Of a stretch of 6,675 bases of DNA, positions 4,996 to 6,675 are shown piece by piece. The DNA comes from ECT2AJA-044 sp965658225. GTDB lineage: Bacteria; Bacteroidota; Bacteroidia; Flavobacteriales; ECT2AJA-044. Under the pieces are notes generated by a model that had not been told where the DNA came from, searched no databases, and saw only the letters and a program-made list of their open reading frames with translations. The position numbers were made by a program, and so were the translations under genes. Within the stretch, counting starts at the first letter, position 1. Every line of letters begins with the position of its first letter. The stretch is from NCBI GenBank assembly GCA_965658225.1, contig CBFHRK010000091.1:1-6675 (forward strand), given 5' to 3'.

Positions 4996-5895
4996 ATGAC
5001 TTACACACTGAAGGTGCCCTATTTATTTTTATTAGCCATAATGCTGTCCGCGATGCCTCGGGCGCATGCTCAAGATCAGGCTTTTGAACAGAAGTTAGGC
5101 GTTTCGCTCCGTATGATCGGACATCAAGTACTGCTTCATTCCGAAGACAGCACGTCGAGAGTTTTACCTATTCGAAAAGAGGGGGAGGAATACATCATTG
5201 AATTTGAATCGGAGTTTCGAATCAATCCGGATAGTCTTTTTGAGGTAGTTGCAAATGCCGCGGAAGAATCGCTTGTTTGGAATCATTACGTTTTAGAAGT
5301 CAAGGAATGTGCGACGGGGGATGTCGTTTATAGCTATGTAGTGAATGAATGGCAAGGACAAGACCTTGTACCCTGTAGAGCCCGAGCATTGCCCACGGCG
5401 TGCTACCGCATTCATTTTACTTTTTTAGAACCTGAAGTTCCCATTATGGATGCTGAAGGAGATCTCAATGCTTTAAATGAAACGGTTTCCGGCTATGATC
5501 AAAGAAGCTCTTGGTTTCTGGCTATTGCAATATTGCTGACGGGCGGATTAATACTGTTTCTGCGCAAACAGAAGAATGAAACACCCATAGATCCAAATTT
5601 GATTGTTCTTGGATCGATACAATTCGATACCCGAAATATTGAGCTCGTAACTAAGAATGAGCGGATTGAGTTATCTGGAAAAGAAGCCGAATTACTCAAG
5701 ATATTGTGTGAATCGGCCAACACAACCATCGAACGGGATGTACTCCTCAATAAAGTTTGGGGCGATGAAGGAGATTACATTGGGCGTACCTTGGATGTGT
5801 TTATCTCGAAATTAAGAAAGAAGCTCGAATCAGATGCAACGGTGAAAATCGTCAACATCCGCGGAGTGGGTTATAAACTTGTCGCCGATATTTAG
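4996..5895 (+). CDS. Membrane-tethered winged-helix transcriptional regulator (periplasmic sensor, cytoplasmic OmpR/PhoB-type DNA-binding domain)
   Basis: 299 residues from ATG 4996. An upstream in-frame ATG at 4945 would put 17 charged residues before the signal peptide and overlap the operator-like repeats, so it is rejected. Layout: signal peptide 1-25 (cut after AHA); periplasmic domain about 26-172 with three cysteines (104, 127, 136); one membrane span about 173-189 (WFLAIAILLTGGLILFL) followed by RKQK; then a cytoplasmic winged helix about 203-299. The latter shows IELSGKEAELLKIL, ERDVLLNKVWGD, the recognition helix GRTLDVFISKLRKKL (263-277) and the wing VNIRGVGYKL, the standard Trans_reg_C pattern. 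No receiver or kinase domain exists, so it is a one-component regulator. The topology is the reverse of ToxR/CadC, where the winged helix is N-terminal. The signal sensed is unknown; the cysteines suggest disulfide or redox control as one possibility. It is divergent from the TonB_C/DUF1566 pair, its probable target. Confidence 0.9.
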   Translation: MTYTLKVPYLFLLAIMLSAMPRAHAQDQAFEQKLGVSLRMIGHQVLLHSEDSTSRVLPIRKEGEEYIIEFESEFRINPDSLFEVVANAAEESLVWNHYVLEVKECATGDVVYSYVVNEWQGQDLVPCRARALPTACYRIHFTFLEPEVPIMDAEGDLNALNETVSGYDQRSSWFLAIAILLTGGLILFLRKQKNETPIDPNLIVLGSIQFDTRNIELVTKNERIELSGKEAELLKILCESANTTIERDVLLNKVWGDEGDYIGRTLDVFISKLRKKLESDATVKIVNIRGVGYKLVADI

Positions 5896-5953
5896 GCACT
5901 GAATTTGGCGGAAACGATTAGAGTAGTTCGCCTCATTACATAGCCTTAAAAAG

Positions 5954-6541
5954 TTACTGCTCAGAAAAGTAATTCGTAAGAATTGATTCCATGGCTTCTT
6001 CGCCGTTTATAATACGGTTGATTTTTGTCAATAATTCATCACTGAGTAATTCTTGAAGAGGTTGAGGTAGACTTAGAATCCGATGGAATACTTTATTGAT
6101 TTTCTTATCCCATATACCCGAGTACTTTACTAGGTCGTTTGGATAAACAATTTTTCTTTTGGTTCCTTCGTCAATGCCGCGAAAAGGATAGGGGATATTA
6201 AGATACCCGTAATCGTCGGTCAATTGTTCTCCTGCCTGTATATCGCGAATGGCGATTTCAAAATCATAGGCCGTCGTGAGGCAATTAGAATTGAAACTGT
6301 GATTTACAAAGCGACCATTATCCCAGCACAGCACGAAATTTCCTTTGTTATTTCTGAAAGTATAAGTATCCAGGATATTTTGATAAATAGGATCCATCAT
6401 TTCAAATTCGGCCGGACTAAATTCCCGATCGAGTTTATCGAGCACCCAAGTAATAGTGCCGGCAGGAATAAAATCAGTTGCAACGACGCCGTATCCAATT
6501 TCATTGCTGATATACTTTAATTCGGTATTTTGATGAATCAT
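5954..6541 (-). CDS. SET-domain protein, putative protein lysine methyltransferase lacking the zinc-site cysteines
   Basis: 195 residues from ATG 6541, preceded by AGAGG at a good distance. The SET fold is visible in order: GYGVVATDFIPAGTITW (16-32), with the opening glycines that bind SAM; FVLCWDNGRFVNHSFNSNC (69-87), containing the NHS pseudoknot motif at 80-82; and AIRDIQAGEQLTDDYGYLN (97-115), with the catalytic-type tyrosine Y111. After it, NDLVKYSGIWD (135-145) matches the tail of bacterial SET proteins. SET enzymes use S-adenosylmethionine to methylate lysines; the target here is unknown. Odd point: the cysteine usually following NHS is F83, and the C-x-C-x4-C cluster expected after the PF at 119-120 is absent (the equivalent positions are G122, D124 and R129). 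The last 50 residues are helical and unassigned. It has no signal peptide, so it is cytoplasmic, and is convergent with the regulator across a 58-base gap. Confidence 0.9.
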   Translation of the reverse strand: MIHQNTELKYISNEIGYGVVATDFIPAGTITWVLDKLDREFSPAEFEMMDPIYQNILDTYTFRNNKGNFVLCWDNGRFVNHSFNSNCLTTAYDFEIAIRDIQAGEQLTDDYGYLNIPYPFRGIDEGTKRKIVYPNDLVKYSGIWDKKINKVFHRILSLPQPLQELLSDELLTKINRIINGEEAMESILTNYFSEQ

Positions 6542-6548
6542 AATTGTT

Positions 6549-6553
6549 CCTCT
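6549..6553 (-). promoter_or_regulatory. Shine-Dalgarno-like site of the SET gene
   Basis: AGAGG on the minus strand, 7 bases before the ATG at 6541. It is the only clear Shine-Dalgarno sequence I see in the window and supports the chosen start. Confidence 0.5.
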
Positions 6554-6578
6554 GTTTTAGTCAACGTAAGTGTTTGGT

Positions 6579-6594
6579 TGTCAGTAATCTGACA
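6579..6594. promoter_or_regulatory. Perfect inverted repeat upstream of the SET gene, possible operator
   Basis: TGTCAG-TAAT-CTGACA: two perfect 6-base arms around 4 bases, 37 bases upstream of the SET start codon. A weak promoter pair lies further upstream on the minus strand (CACATTTG at 6617-6610, one mismatch to TAnnTTTG, and TTTG at 6643-6640, 22 bases apart). If that promoter is real, the palindrome would lie just downstream of the start site, a typical repressor position; it could also form an RNA hairpin in the leader. Inference only. Confidence 0.4.
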
Positions 6595-6675
6595 TTGATA
6601 AAAATCAGCCAAATGTGAATATTTTTTCAATTCAAAAAACAAACAGGCGCATTATTTTTTGTGGTGCCCGAAATG

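Noticed and set aside
5907..5932. GGCG(G)AA ... TTCGCC imperfect hairpin between the convergent regulator and SET genes
   Set aside because: The stem has a bulge and a 13-base loop, and no T-run follows on either strand, so I do not call it a terminator.

Overview
The window looks like a piece of a Bacteroidota chromosome, probably Flavobacteriales-like. This is inferred from four things. One gene encodes a secreted Fib_succ_major/DUF1566-type protein of the kind common in that phylum. A TonB_C-domain protein lies divergent to a membrane-anchored winged-helix regulator. Several TAnnTTTG boxes, the Bacteroidota -7 promoter element, lie upstream of genes. Shine-Dalgarno sequences are almost absent. 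No RNA gene, insertion sequence, CRISPR array or phage gene was seen. Coding density is high: no stretch over about 135 bases lacks a gene.

Left part (1-3199, all minus strand). Reading in the direction of transcription: an Ogt-type DNA repair methyltransferase (3199-2666), an EthA-like Baeyer-Villiger monooxygenase with a TTG start (2576-1122), a small lipoprotein with a BamE/SmpA-like pattern (1030-647), a SnoaL-like/NTF2-fold protein (639-262), and the first 79 residues of a DUF1801 protein that runs off the left edge (237-1). The last three are tightly packed and are probably one operon. The functions look like housekeeping or accessory repair and small-molecule metabolism, with no clear common pathway.

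Middle part (3331-5895). This is the most interesting region. A minus-strand pair, a secreted TonB_C-domain protein followed after 21 bases by a secreted DUF1566 protein, is divergent from a plus-strand membrane-tethered regulator. The regulator has a signal peptide, a periplasmic domain, one membrane span and a cytoplasmic OmpR/PhoB-type winged helix at its C-terminus. The 135-base divergent region holds three TGTAAA direct repeats at 10- and 11-base spacing, the layout expected for an OmpR/PhoB-fold protein. They lie almost midway between two outward-facing TAnnTTTG boxes. I infer a self-contained envelope-sensing module: the regulator senses something in the periplasm and controls itself and the TonB_C/DUF1566 pair from one shared operator.

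Right part (5954-6675). A minus-strand SET-domain protein, a putative protein lysine methyltransferase, is convergent with the regulator. It keeps the SAM-binding and catalytic motifs but has lost together the cysteines that normally form the post-SET zinc site. A perfect 6+6 inverted repeat lies in its upstream region.
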